Shown here: piece by piece, positions 9,854-18,292 of the stretch
Numbering within the stretch: the stretch's first letter is position 1
How the letters are laid out: each line of letters opens with the position of its first letter
Source of the DNA: Bacteroidota bacterium
GTDB lineage: Bacteria; Bacteroidota; Bacteroidia; AKYH767-A; OLB10
Reading direction: 5' to 3'
DNA: 64,000 bases
Assembly: GCA_016717725.1 (NCBI GenBank)
Contig: JADKFA010000018.1
Span: forward strand, 23,908-87,907
The notes under the pieces: generated by a model
What the model was told of the DNA's origin: nothing
What the model saw: the letters and a program-made list of their open reading frames with translations, nothing else
Databases searched by the model: none
Translations under genes and position numbers: made by a program

Positions 9854-10513
9854 TCAGTTACTTTTTATGTATTTATAATTACCTTTTATAACAGGATGAT
9901 TTCCTTCGAGCCCCTCTTCATTTATAGATAAAGTAAAATCTCGAAAAAATATTTCAAATAAACTTTCATCGCTTTTAATTTGAAAATAATTATGATTTTT
10001 TGTTGATGGAATACTCAAAAGATGATCAGGACAAAACTCAAAAATAATTTGGAGGCTATCGAAAGTCTCCCCATCTAATACCGCTTCACCTTCCTGATTA
10101 CAATTGGTATAAACCGTATCGTTTTCTATGAACCCAACCGCAATAAAGTAAGAACTCAAACTCGGATTAATATCAATAATTTTAACTGTAGTTTGCTTTC
10201 CTTTTTTTCGCGATGAACTTACTATAGACAATGGATTTTTCTTTGTTGAGTCTGAATTCAACACGACCGTTTTTTTATTGTCAGCTGAAAGTTCTTCTTT
10301 CCAAGTTCCAATTCCAGTACGATCTAATGCTCCACTCGAAAAGAAGAATTCAAATGTAAAATCATTCTTTAAATTAATACCCGAGGCTACCTCTGGAATG
10401 GATTCTAAATAATATTCGCCGCAAACATCACAATCCCTCAATACTTGCGCAAAGGTTGTCGTGAATGAAGTACAGAAAAATGCAAAGAGAAATAGAAATA
10501 TTTTAGTTTTCAT
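9854..10513 (-). CDS. Exported protein of unknown function, coupled to rodA
   Basis: No family was recognised. The protein has 219 residues and a signal peptide (IFLFLFAFFCTSFTTTFAQ). The mature part is beta-rich, with one Cys pair near the N terminus (DCDVCGEYYLE) and two further cysteines (TNCNQ, FEFCPDH). Its start overlaps the rodA stop by 4 bp (ATGA), so it is translationally coupled to the rod-shape operon as the last gene. A periplasmic role near the elongation machinery is an inference from position only. Confidence 0.75.
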   Translation of the reverse strand: MKTKIFLFLFAFFCTSFTTTFAQVLRDCDVCGEYYLESIPEVASGINLKNDFTFEFFFSSGALDRTGIGTWKEELSADNKKTVVLNSDSTKKNPLSIVSSSRKKGKQTTVKIIDINPSLSSYFIAVGFIENDTVYTNCNQEGEAVLDGETFDSLQIIFEFCPDHLLSIPSTKNHNYFQIKSDESLFEIFFRDFTLSINEEGLEGNHPVIKGNYKYIKSN

Positions 10514-11772
10514 CGTAAGATGTACATTCGATAACTATCCAATTTTATCAATACAAATAACAATACAGTAAATCCCCAAAGTGATGATCCTCCATAGCTA
10601 AAGAAGGGTAATGGAATTCCAATCACGGGAGCTAAACCTATTGCCATGCCTACGTTAATCATTAAATGGAAAAATAAAATGGAAGCTACACCATAGGCAT
10701 AAATTCGAGTATAGGTGGATCGTTGCCGTTCTGCAATAAATACAATTCGATACAGGAGTAAAGTGAATAGAATTAAAACAAATGCGGTTCCAACAAAGCC
10801 CCATTCTTCGCCAACTGTACAAAAAATAAAATCGGTGCTTTGCTCAGGAACAAAATCGTATTTGGTTTGGGTGCCTTGTAAAAATCCTTTGCCAGTAAGT
10901 CCACCCGAACCAATGGCAATTAAACTTTGATTTACATTATAACCTGCTCCTTTTGGGTCACTTCTTTTCCCTAATAATACTTCGATACGTTCGCGTTGAT
11001 GGGTTTGCAGTATTTCATTAAATGCATAATCCACACTAAATACAATTCCGGTACAAAGCGCTGTGATGATCAGAATTACAATGATGTTATTTCTTGTTTT
11101 GCGCATCAACAAATACGCAACAAATCCTAATCCACCAATAATGCCAATTAATATTTTGTTAGGAACCATTAAAGCAAGAATAAATAATACACCTGCTAAG
11201 AATCCAAAGATGAGTACGTTTTGTGATAAGCCTTCTCTATACAATACAAAGATGAATGCAATGAAAACTAAAGCGGAACCAGTATCATTTTGTAAGAGTA
11301 CCAGCGCCATGGGAAAGAGTATGATGAGTCCAGCTGTGATTTTGGTTTTCATATCTTCCATTCGGATCCCTAATGCGCTCAGGTATTTTGCCAAGGCCAT
11401 GTTGGTGGCAAACTTCGCAAACTCCGAAGGTTGTAGTTTGAAACTTCCAATTTCGATCCATGAACGCGCACCTTGTACATCCCGTGCAATCACAAGTACA
11501 ACCAGTAAGATCCCCATCGTGACGATGTAAATTGGAAAGGAGAAGGCTGCGTAAAACTTCCCATCAATAACTAAAATCGCTAAACCAATAACCAATGAGG
11601 TTCCAATCCACAACATTTGTCGCCCATAATTTTGGGTGAGATCGAAAATGTTTTTGTGCTCTTCATTGTAAACGGCTGCGTAAATATTTATCCATCCAAG
11701 TAATACAAGTACCAAATAAAACACGACTAACACCCAGTCAATATTTTCGAATATGGAATTTTGTTTGCGCAT
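10510..11772 (-). CDS. rodA: Rod-shape-determining SEDS glycosyltransferase RodA
   Basis: Peptidoglycan polymerase of the elongasome, a multi-pass inner-membrane protein of the FtsW/RodA/SpoVE family. It is 420 residues with about ten membrane spans. Signature segments include GARSWIEIGSFKLQPSEFAK, with the lipid II site region, and the C-terminal GIPLPFFSYGGSS. It starts at the ATG at 11772, 22 bp after the mrdA stop, and works with that transpeptidase. The order mreB-mreC-mreD-mrdA-rodA is the classical elongation operon, so RodA rather than FtsW is the right call. Confidence 0.95.
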   Translation of the reverse strand: MRKQNSIFENIDWVLVVFYLVLVLLGWINIYAAVYNEEHKNIFDLTQNYGRQMLWIGTSLVIGLAILVIDGKFYAAFSFPIYIVTMGILLVVLVIARDVQGARSWIEIGSFKLQPSEFAKFATNMALAKYLSALGIRMEDMKTKITAGLIILFPMALVLLQNDTGSALVFIAFIFVLYREGLSQNVLIFGFLAGVLFILALMVPNKILIGIIGGLGFVAYLLMRKTRNNIIVILIITALCTGIVFSVDYAFNEILQTHQRERIEVLLGKRSDPKGAGYNVNQSLIAIGSGGLTGKGFLQGTQTKYDFVPEQSTDFIFCTVGEEWGFVGTAFVLILFTLLLYRIVFIAERQRSTYTRIYAYGVASILFFHLMINVGMAIGLAPVIGIPLPFFSYGGSSLWGFTVLLFVLIKLDSYRMYILR

Positions 11773-11794
11773 GAGTTTAGTTCAATCGAAAATT

Positions 11795-13714
11795 TTATTT
11801 TTTTTTCTTTTTATTTGTCAATAAGGCAACACTCGAATCTTTTTTATTCTTCGGCTTTACTTGAGTACTATCATTTACTTTTAATGCAGGGTTTTCGAGA
11901 GACTTATTTTGAAGAGGGAGTAAATATCCTTTCAACATTCGTTCTTCGAGGTCGTGTCGTTTGACAGAATCTTTTAAATATTTTTCCATCATTAAACTTG
12001 CAATTGGAGCCGCCCATGTGGCGCCAAATCCTGCGTTTTCAACCATTACAGCAATGGCAATTTTGGGATTATTTCTCGGGGCAAAGGCAACAAATAAACT
12101 ATGATCTTTTCCATGAGGATTTTGAGCAGTTCCCGTCTTTCCACAAATTACGAGCGAATCGAATCTCGCAATTCGCGCAGTTCCAGCTTCAACAACGCGT
12201 TGCATTCCATCTTGTATGATGGTAAAGTTTTCTGCTGATACTTTTGTATAATGTCGTTCTCCTAAGTTTCTTGTTGTGTTCGGCTTCTTACCAATTTGTT
12301 TAATAACATGAGGCGTATAGTAATATCCTTTGTTGGCAATGATGCAAATAATATTGGCCATTTGCATGGGGTTAATTCCTAACTCACCCTGACCAATACC
12401 CAATGAATAAATGGTGGAGGCTTTCCAATGTCCCTTTCCGTAGTACTTATCATAAAATTCAACAGAAGGAATGAGCCCTTTTAACTCATGAGGCATATCT
12501 ACGCCAATCTTTTTTCCTACACCAAAGCTCATCTGGTATTCTCTCCATAACCGATACCCATTTTCACTAGATCCATATTTTCTATTGTCGACAAAAGATC
12601 TGAACGTATTACAGAAATAGGGATTACACGAATATTGAATAGCACCTTCTAAGGCGACAGGAGGATGGGAGTGACACTTCACACTTTTGCTTCCCACAAC
12701 AAAGGAATGTGGGAATGATGTGTTAATGTTGATGATTCCTTCTTGTAATGCTGCTAGTGCATTCGTCAATTTAAAAGTTGAACCCGGTGGATAATAGGCT
12801 TGCATGGCTCGGTTGAACAATGGCTTATTCGGATCTCTTAATAAGTATCCGTAATTCTTCGAGCGAACTCTTCCTACTAATAAATTGGGATCATAGGATG
12901 GAGAAGAAATCATAGCTAAAATTTCTCCTGTTTGTGGTTCAATGGCAACTACAGATCCAATTTTATTTTGCAGAAGTTGTTCTCCATACGATTGTAAGTC
13001 GGCATCTAATGTTGCTACCAAGTTTTGTCCTGCAATAGCAATGGTATCATAAATCCCTCCTTTGTAACTTCCCTTTTCTCTATTAAATACATCCACCATC
13101 ACAATACGAACACCTCGCCGACCTCTAAGTTCTAACTCATAGCTCTGTTCAATTCCACTGATTCCAATATAATCACCAATTCGGTAATAAGGATTCTTTG
13201 CGATTAACTCATCATTTACCTCACCTATATATCCTAAAACGTGAGCTGCAGTGTTGTTAGGATATTTTCTAAGCGTTCGTGGCTGAACATAAAATCCTTG
13301 AAATTTATAAAGCTTCTCTTGAAATGTTGCGAAAGACTCTGCAGAAATTTGTTTTTCAAATGTACTTGCCTTCATTCGGGAAAATGAAGTAGCTTTTTTC
13401 ATTTTATCAATGAAGGACTCTTTGCTAATATCTAATAATTTGCAAAACTCAAGCGTGTCTATTTCTTTCACTTGCTTGGGAATTACCATCAAATCATAAA
13501 CCGCTTGATTGAATGCTACAATTTTTCCTTTACGGTCATAAATCATACCTCGAGCTGGATAGTCAGTGATGTATCGTAATACATTATTCGTGGCCGACAC
13601 CGAATAGCTTTCATTGATTACCTGTACATAAAATAATCGAATCAAGAAGATTATCACCACGGAAGTGATGATACCTAAAAAAACGATTCTTTGACTTGAT
13701 CCTGGATTATACAT
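11795..13714 (-). CDS. mrdA: Penicillin-binding protein 2 (elongation transpeptidase)
   Basis: Class B PBP that crosslinks peptidoglycan made by RodA. One N-terminal membrane helix (IVFLGIITSVVIIFLIRLFY) is followed by the pedestal domain (YPARGMIYDRKG) and the transpeptidase domain. All three active-site motifs are present: the SxxK serine in PPGSTFKLTN, SxN in QYSCNPYF and KTG in ICGKTGTAQNP. The 639 residues end in a lysine-rich tail (KNKKDSSVALLTNKKKKK), which is unusual in charge but common in Bacteroidota. A 119-bp gap separates it from mreD, the widest gap among the genes from mreB to rodA. Confidence 0.95.
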   Translation of the reverse strand: MYNPGSSQRIVFLGIITSVVIIFLIRLFYVQVINESYSVSATNNVLRYITDYPARGMIYDRKGKIVAFNQAVYDLMVIPKQVKEIDTLEFCKLLDISKESFIDKMKKATSFSRMKASTFEKQISAESFATFQEKLYKFQGFYVQPRTLRKYPNNTAAHVLGYIGEVNDELIAKNPYYRIGDYIGISGIEQSYELELRGRRGVRIVMVDVFNREKGSYKGGIYDTIAIAGQNLVATLDADLQSYGEQLLQNKIGSVVAIEPQTGEILAMISSPSYDPNLLVGRVRSKNYGYLLRDPNKPLFNRAMQAYYPPGSTFKLTNALAALQEGIININTSFPHSFVVGSKSVKCHSHPPVALEGAIQYSCNPYFCNTFRSFVDNRKYGSSENGYRLWREYQMSFGVGKKIGVDMPHELKGLIPSVEFYDKYYGKGHWKASTIYSLGIGQGELGINPMQMANIICIIANKGYYYTPHVIKQIGKKPNTTRNLGERHYTKVSAENFTIIQDGMQRVVEAGTARIARFDSLVICGKTGTAQNPHGKDHSLFVAFAPRNNPKIAIAVMVENAGFGATWAAPIASLMMEKYLKDSVKRHDLEERMLKGYLLPLQNKSLENPALKVNDSTQVKPKNKKDSSVALLTNKKKKK

Positions 13715-13833
13715 GGTTTGTGATGAAGAGTAGCGGGTAGATGTGTCAACAAAAACTTTTACTTTTTATTGTCCCATCAATGTATTCTTTGAATGGATAT
13801 GTTCTATACTGAGTTAGCAGTAATTGCCAAGGA

Positions 13834-14352
13834 TCAATTCGAACTCTTCGGTTTGGCGGTGAGGTACTGTGCAATAATGATTAAGAGCAAAGTTAATATA
13901 CTACTTAATGCGATTCTGGTGAGGGTGTCGAAAAATTCAGAGAAACGAAAAACTTCAATGAAGAATAGGAATAAATGATGTACAAATACTAATAAGGATG
14001 CATAGGTTATATACCAAGGGAATCCCAGCTTTTTAATAGATGGCTCAACCTCTATGTCATACCCATCACGAGGAGCAATGATTTTTAACCAATAAGGACG
14101 TAAATACATCATAAATAAACAAGCCGAAGCATGCATGCCCGGTGTGTTTTGAAACATGTCGATGGTAATTCCAGTGAGGAATGCAATAGGCAACAATAAT
14201 AGCTTGGGCATATTTACGGGCAACGACAATAGAAACAAAATATAAAGGAAAGGATTGATGAATGTGCCCAGTTGGATATTATTCAGAATCAAAATTTGCA
14301 AACTGATCAAAAGTAAGAAACGGAAGAGGTGACGTAGAATAACTAAAATCAT
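13834..14352 (-). CDS. mreD: Rod-shape-determining protein MreD
   Basis: Small integral membrane protein of the elongasome. It has 172 residues with about five hydrophobic helices (LFRFLLLISLQILILN, FLYILFLLSLPV, LLLLPIAFLTGITIDMF, LLVFVHHLFLFFIEVF, ILTLLLIIIAQYL). The GITIDMFQNTPGMHA segment matches the weakly conserved MreD signature. Its start overlaps the mreC stop by 4 bp. Position between mreC and mrdA confirms the call, because MreD sequences diverge too much for motif evidence alone. Confidence 0.9.
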   Translation of the reverse strand: MILVILRHLFRFLLLISLQILILNNIQLGTFINPFLYILFLLSLPVNMPKLLLLPIAFLTGITIDMFQNTPGMHASACLFMMYLRPYWLKIIAPRDGYDIEVEPSIKKLGFPWYITYASLLVFVHHLFLFFIEVFRFSEFFDTLTRIALSSILTLLLIIIAQYLTAKPKSSN

Positions 14353-15191
14353 TGCTCGTCCTCCTTTGCTTTATTGAGTTCTTCTAATGAACTCTGCTCT
14401 TGCTTCATCAAATTTCTAACTACATAAACATGACTCAGTCCATTGAAGTTCATTGCCAGCTTTACTTTAATCTTATAGAAAGGCGATCCAGGTTCTACTT
14501 GAAAATCGACAACGCGTCCAATAAAAATTCCTGAAGGATAGGTAGAGGAAAATGCAGTTGTCACTATGGAGTCTCCTTTTAGAATAGGAACCGTTTTGTC
14601 AATTTCATTCAGATACATGTAATTTGGATCATCACCATCCCATTTCAAGGATCCAAAGAATTTGTTGCGCTTAATCATAACCGACGAGCTGCTTTCTTTG
14701 TGAAGCAATGACATCACCGTACAATAATGTTCTGAAACATGATTTACAATTCCAACAATTCCTTTCGGACCTATTACACCCATCTCCGGTTTCACCCCTT
14801 GCAAACTACCTTTATTAAGTGTAATGAAATTATTACGATGATGCAATGAGTTGTTGATCACATTGGCAGTGATGTACTCGTATTGTTGTAAATTGATAGT
14901 GTCTTTTACAGGAGAATAAACCGAATCGAGCTCGTATTTATTTTCTGTGAGCTTGGCTCTTAATCTTGCGTTTTCTTCCGCTAAGCTGGTGTTGTTGTCG
15001 CGAAGATGGATGTACTCTTTAACATAATTCACTACTTCCATCGTATTCGTCACCACCTGATTGGTCGCATTCAATACCGAAGCTTGCTGAAATCGATTAT
15101 TCTTAGCAATAAGATAGAAACAAAATATTTGCAGCAGGACAAAAAATAAAATAAAGTTATTTCGCCATATAAGCTGGAAGAGTAACCTCAT
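14349..15191 (-). CDS. mreC: Rod-shape-determining protein MreC
   Basis: Periplasmic scaffold linking MreB, PBP2 and RodA. It has 280 residues: an N-terminal membrane helix (NFILFFVLLQIFCFYLIA), a coiled-coil stretch (about residues 60-95, SLAEENARLRAKLTENKYE) and the beta-barrel domain with ITLNKGSLQGVKPEMGVIG and GIVGIVNHVSEHY. The acidic C-terminal tail is short. It follows mreB by 54 bp and overlaps mreD by 4 bp. Motifs and context agree, so the call is firm. Confidence 0.94.
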   Translation of the reverse strand: MRLLFQLIWRNNFILFFVLLQIFCFYLIAKNNRFQQASVLNATNQVVTNTMEVVNYVKEYIHLRDNNTSLAEENARLRAKLTENKYELDSVYSPVKDTINLQQYEYITANVINNSLHHRNNFITLNKGSLQGVKPEMGVIGPKGIVGIVNHVSEHYCTVMSLLHKESSSSVMIKRNKFFGSLKWDGDDPNYMYLNEIDKTVPILKGDSIVTTAFSSTYPSGIFIGRVVDFQVEPGSPFYKIKVKLAMNFNGLSHVYVVRNLMKQEQSSLEELNKAKEDEQ

Positions 15192-15245
15192 GTCTGCAGT
15201 TTATTCAACGTGTTGGATTATCAATAAAGGAATTTCCCTTATCAA

Positions 15246-16268
15246 TTAATGTTGAAGGAATTTGTATCGATGAATATTTTTTAATGCAATGCCGGTACCA
15301 CGTACTACAGCGCGAAGTGGATCTTCGGCTACATGTACCGGTAGTTTTGTTTTCATGGAAATTCTTTTATCAAGTCCACGAAGCAAAGCTCCACCACCTG
15401 TTAAATAAATTCCAGTACGGAAAATATCCGCCGATAATTCAGGAGGAGTAATTTCTAATGCTTTTAAAATAGCTTCTTCAATTTTACTGATGGATTTATC
15501 CAGCGCATGTGCAATTTCTGGATAACTCACTGTAATTTCTTTTGGAATACCCGTCATCAAATCGCGACCATGTACAGCAAAATCAGGAGGAGCATTATCC
15601 AATTCAGGAAGCGCAGATCCTACTTCAATTTTAATTCGCTCTGCAGTACGCTCTCCAATGAAAATATTATGTTGACGACGCATGTAATCCCAAATATCGG
15701 TGGTGAATGCATCTCCCGCCACACGAATACTTTGATCGCATACGATACCACCCAATGCGATTACCGCAATTTCAGAAGTACCACCACCAATATCAATGAT
15801 CATATTTCCCATCGGCTCTTCTACATCGATACCAATACCGATTGCAGCAGCCATTGGTTCATGAATTAAATAAACTTCTTTAGCACCCGCATGTTCTGCA
15901 GAGTCACGAACTGCACGTTTTTCAACCTCAGTAATTCCAGATGGAATACAAATGACCATTCTTAATGAAGGCGTAAAAACTTTACTTCCTGAGCTGATCA
16001 TTCGAATCATACCCTTGATCATTTGCTCGGCAGCTTCAAAATCTGCAATCACACCATCCTTCAATGGTCGAACCGTCTTGATGTTTTCATGTGTCTTACC
16101 ATGCATCATCATTGCCTGTTTTCCAACAGCGATAATTCTACCAGTAGTTCTGTCGATGGCTACGATTGAAGGTTCATCAACCACAACTTTATCGTTGTGA
16201 ATAATGAGTGTATTTGCTGTCCCTAAATCGATGGCTATCTCCTGTGTGAGGAAATCAAAGAGTCCCAT
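15246..16268 (-). CDS. mreB: Actin-like rod-shape protein MreB
   Basis: Bacterial actin that forms membrane-associated filaments directing lateral wall synthesis. It has 340 residues. The ATPase motifs are intact: phosphate 1 (IAIDLGTANTLI), phosphate 2 (NMIIDIGGGTSEIAVI) and the adenosine motif (IYLTGGGALLRGLD). The N-terminal MGLFDFLTQ is an amphipathic membrane anchor. It is the first gene of the operon, with a promoter-like element at 16333-16362 that gives a leader of about 60 nt. Confidence 0.97.
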   Translation of the reverse strand: MGLFDFLTQEIAIDLGTANTLIIHNDKVVVDEPSIVAIDRTTGRIIAVGKQAMMMHGKTHENIKTVRPLKDGVIADFEAAEQMIKGMIRMISSGSKVFTPSLRMVICIPSGITEVEKRAVRDSAEHAGAKEVYLIHEPMAAAIGIGIDVEEPMGNMIIDIGGGTSEIAVIALGGIVCDQSIRVAGDAFTTDIWDYMRRQHNIFIGERTAERIKIEVGSALPELDNAPPDFAVHGRDLMTGIPKEITVSYPEIAHALDKSISKIEEAILKALEITPPELSADIFRTGIYLTGGGALLRGLDKRISMKTKLPVHVAEDPLRAVVRGTGIALKNIHRYKFLQH

Positions 16269-16332
16269 ACTTACGCGCTTCTTTTAGTTGATTAATTAAG
16301 ATTGCTAAATCTTCGAATTGTTTTGTGAACCC

Positions 16333-16362
16333 GAAATTTAGCACTACTCTTTACTGTTGCAA
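16333..16362 (-). promoter_or_regulatory. Candidate promoter of the mre operon
   Basis: On the minus strand, TTG (16360-16362) is followed after exactly 19 bp by TAAATTTC (16333-16340). This matches the Bacteroidota pattern of a -33 TTG and a -7 TAnnTTTG, with one mismatch in the last base. The mreB start codon is 64 bp downstream. It is inferred from the consensus only. Confidence 0.5.
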
Positions 16363-16415
16363 GGTAATTTTATCGTGTATGCAAAATTGGAAAGAAAAAC
16401 TGAATTATGAACTCA

Positions 16416-17942
16416 TTAATGTTTAAAATGACGAACACCTGTAATCACCATCGAAATACCGAGTTCGTTGGCTTTGTCGACTGATTCTTGGTCGCGCATC
16501 GATCCTCCAGGTTGTATCACCGATGTGATGCCTGCTTGATGTGCTATTTCTACACAATCAGGAAATGGAAAAAATGCATCCGATGCCATCACCGCTCCCT
16601 CTAGTGGGAAGCCAAAATGTTCTGCTTTGGCAATGGCTTGTTTTAATGCATCTACTCGAGAAGTTTGACCTACTCCGCTCGCTAATAATTGTCCATTTTT
16701 TGCGAGTACAATTGCATTACTCTTGCTATGCTTTACAATTTTGTTGGCAAAGAGTAAATCATTTATTTCTGATGCCGATGCTTCTTTCAGTGTTACGTTT
16801 TTTAGATGGGAACTCGTTTCAGTAATTTGATCCGCTTCTTGTTCTAAAACCCCATTCATCGCACTTCTGAAAATAGTTTTTGGAGCGATGAATGCATTGG
16901 TTTTCAATATCATTCTATTCTTTTTCGATTGAAGAACATGCAGGGCTTCTTCTGTAAATCCGGGTGCTAAGAGCACTTCAAAAAACAGCGAATTCATGGC
17001 TTCTGCAACTTCTAAAGTGATCTCTCGATTGGCAACCAAAATTCCACCAAATGCAGAAACCGGATCTCCAGCAAATGCTTTTTCCCAAGCGGTGAGCAAA
17101 TTTGAATCTGAAGCTAGACCACATGCGTTATTATGTTTGATGACCGCAACACTGGGTTCCGAAAAATCTCGAATTAAGGCAATCGCTGCATCAACATCCA
17201 ATAAATTATTGTAACTAAGCTCTTTGCCGTGAAGTTGAGTAAAGACTTCGGCCATGTTTCCGTGGAACATCGCTTTCTGATGTGGATTTTCTCCATAACG
17301 AAGTGCGCGACTTTCCCAGTTTTTAGGCATTTGAACTTGATCATCCATCAATTTCCCATGCGTAAACCAAGAATTAATGGCGCCGTCATAATGGCTACTG
17401 ACACCAAAAGCTTTCTGAGCTTGGTTTCTTCTGATTTCTAAAGATGTATTACCATTATGGTTTTCAATTACATCTATTAATATGGAATAGTCATTAACAG
17501 ATGGAATTATTAAGACGTCATTGAAATTTTTAGCAGCACCTCTAATTAAACTTATTCCTCCAATGTCAATCTTTTCGATAATATCTTCTGCAGATCCACC
17601 TGCTTTCACCGTTTCTTCGAAGGGATATAAATCAACCACTACTAAATCAATAAAGGGTAGTTGATGCTTTTTCATTTCCTCTTGATGGACTTGGTCGTTT
17701 CTTTTTGCCAAGATTCCTCCAAAAACACCGGGATGAAGTGTTTTTACTCTTCCTCCAAGGATGGAAGGATAGCCAGTAATATCTTCCACCGGAATTACTG
17801 GAATTCCTCTTTCTTTAATAAAATCAAAAGTTCCACCCGTTGCATAGATTATAACTCCAAGTCGATGCAAGCCATCCACAATTTTATCGAGTCCATCTTT
17901 ATGATATACAGAGAGTAAGGCAGAGCGCAATTGAATTTCCAT
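16416..17942 (-). CDS. purH: Bifunctional AICAR formyltransferase / IMP cyclohydrolase
   Basis: Catalyses the last two steps of purine synthesis, from AICAR to IMP. The N-terminal MGS-fold cyclohydrolase domain shows IYATGGTFDFIKERGIPV and GGRVKTLHPGVFGG. The C-terminal formyltransferase domain has the catalytic Lys-His pair in VIKHNNACGLA and the SDAFFPFPDCVE and QPGGSMRDQE segments. I chose the ATG at 17942 (MEIQLRSALLSVYHKDG), which matches the family start. A nine-codon extension to a TTG at 17969 would overlap a -7-like element (TACTTTTG on the minus strand, 17967-17974). The protein has 508 residues, the normal length. Confidence 0.96.
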   Translation of the reverse strand: MEIQLRSALLSVYHKDGLDKIVDGLHRLGVIIYATGGTFDFIKERGIPVIPVEDITGYPSILGGRVKTLHPGVFGGILAKRNDQVHQEEMKKHQLPFIDLVVVDLYPFEETVKAGGSAEDIIEKIDIGGISLIRGAAKNFNDVLIIPSVNDYSILIDVIENHNGNTSLEIRRNQAQKAFGVSSHYDGAINSWFTHGKLMDDQVQMPKNWESRALRYGENPHQKAMFHGNMAEVFTQLHGKELSYNNLLDVDAAIALIRDFSEPSVAVIKHNNACGLASDSNLLTAWEKAFAGDPVSAFGGILVANREITLEVAEAMNSLFFEVLLAPGFTEEALHVLQSKKNRMILKTNAFIAPKTIFRSAMNGVLEQEADQITETSSHLKNVTLKEASASEINDLLFANKIVKHSKSNAIVLAKNGQLLASGVGQTSRVDALKQAIAKAEHFGFPLEGAVMASDAFFPFPDCVEIAHQAGITSVIQPGGSMRDQESVDKANELGISMVITGVRHFKH

Positions 17943-18292
17943 GGTTTCGGAGGATAAATGAGGGTGCAAAAGTAGGGTTTAGTGTTAATACCTATTAGAT
18001 TATTTGAAAAAGAAGGGATTTTTCCTTTGTTATTTTAAATGGGAGCAAACTATTTGCATTTGCATTTTGTTATTTGACATTTAAACCTATCTTTAACTAA
18101 AATTTTCAAGATATGTACCGATATATTCAAAAATATTGGATTTGTTGCATCAGGTTTTTTGTGGCTTCCAGGGGGGGGGGGCAGTTTAATTGAATATTAT
18201 TTAGCTGTTGTTTGTAGCTCGGGTTGCTTTTCTCTTCAACCCCCAATTGCATTTCTTTAACAATAGTTTTATTCATCTTTAAATAATATATC
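17943..18292. other. Intergenic region between purH and a cargo gene
   Basis: This 350-bp stretch separates the divergent purH and T9SS cargo genes. It contains the purH -7-like box, an 11-G tract at 18171-18181 and a 25-codon open frame from the ATG at 18114 that reads into the G tract. No recognisable gene or RNA was found. Confidence 0.6.
18171..18181 (+). repeat. Homopolymer tract of 11 G
   Basis: Eleven consecutive G residues lie in an otherwise AT-rich intergenic region, 111 bp before the start of the secreted protein gene at 18293. A short open frame starting at 18114 enters the tract, and its end point depends on tract length: in the present frame it stops at TAA just after the tract. 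Tracts of this kind are prone to slippage. Confidence 0.9.

Noticed and set aside
11063..11530. Long plus-strand frame opposite rodA (155 codons)
   Set aside because: A shadow of the hydrophobic rodA codons; no start signal and no family resemblance.
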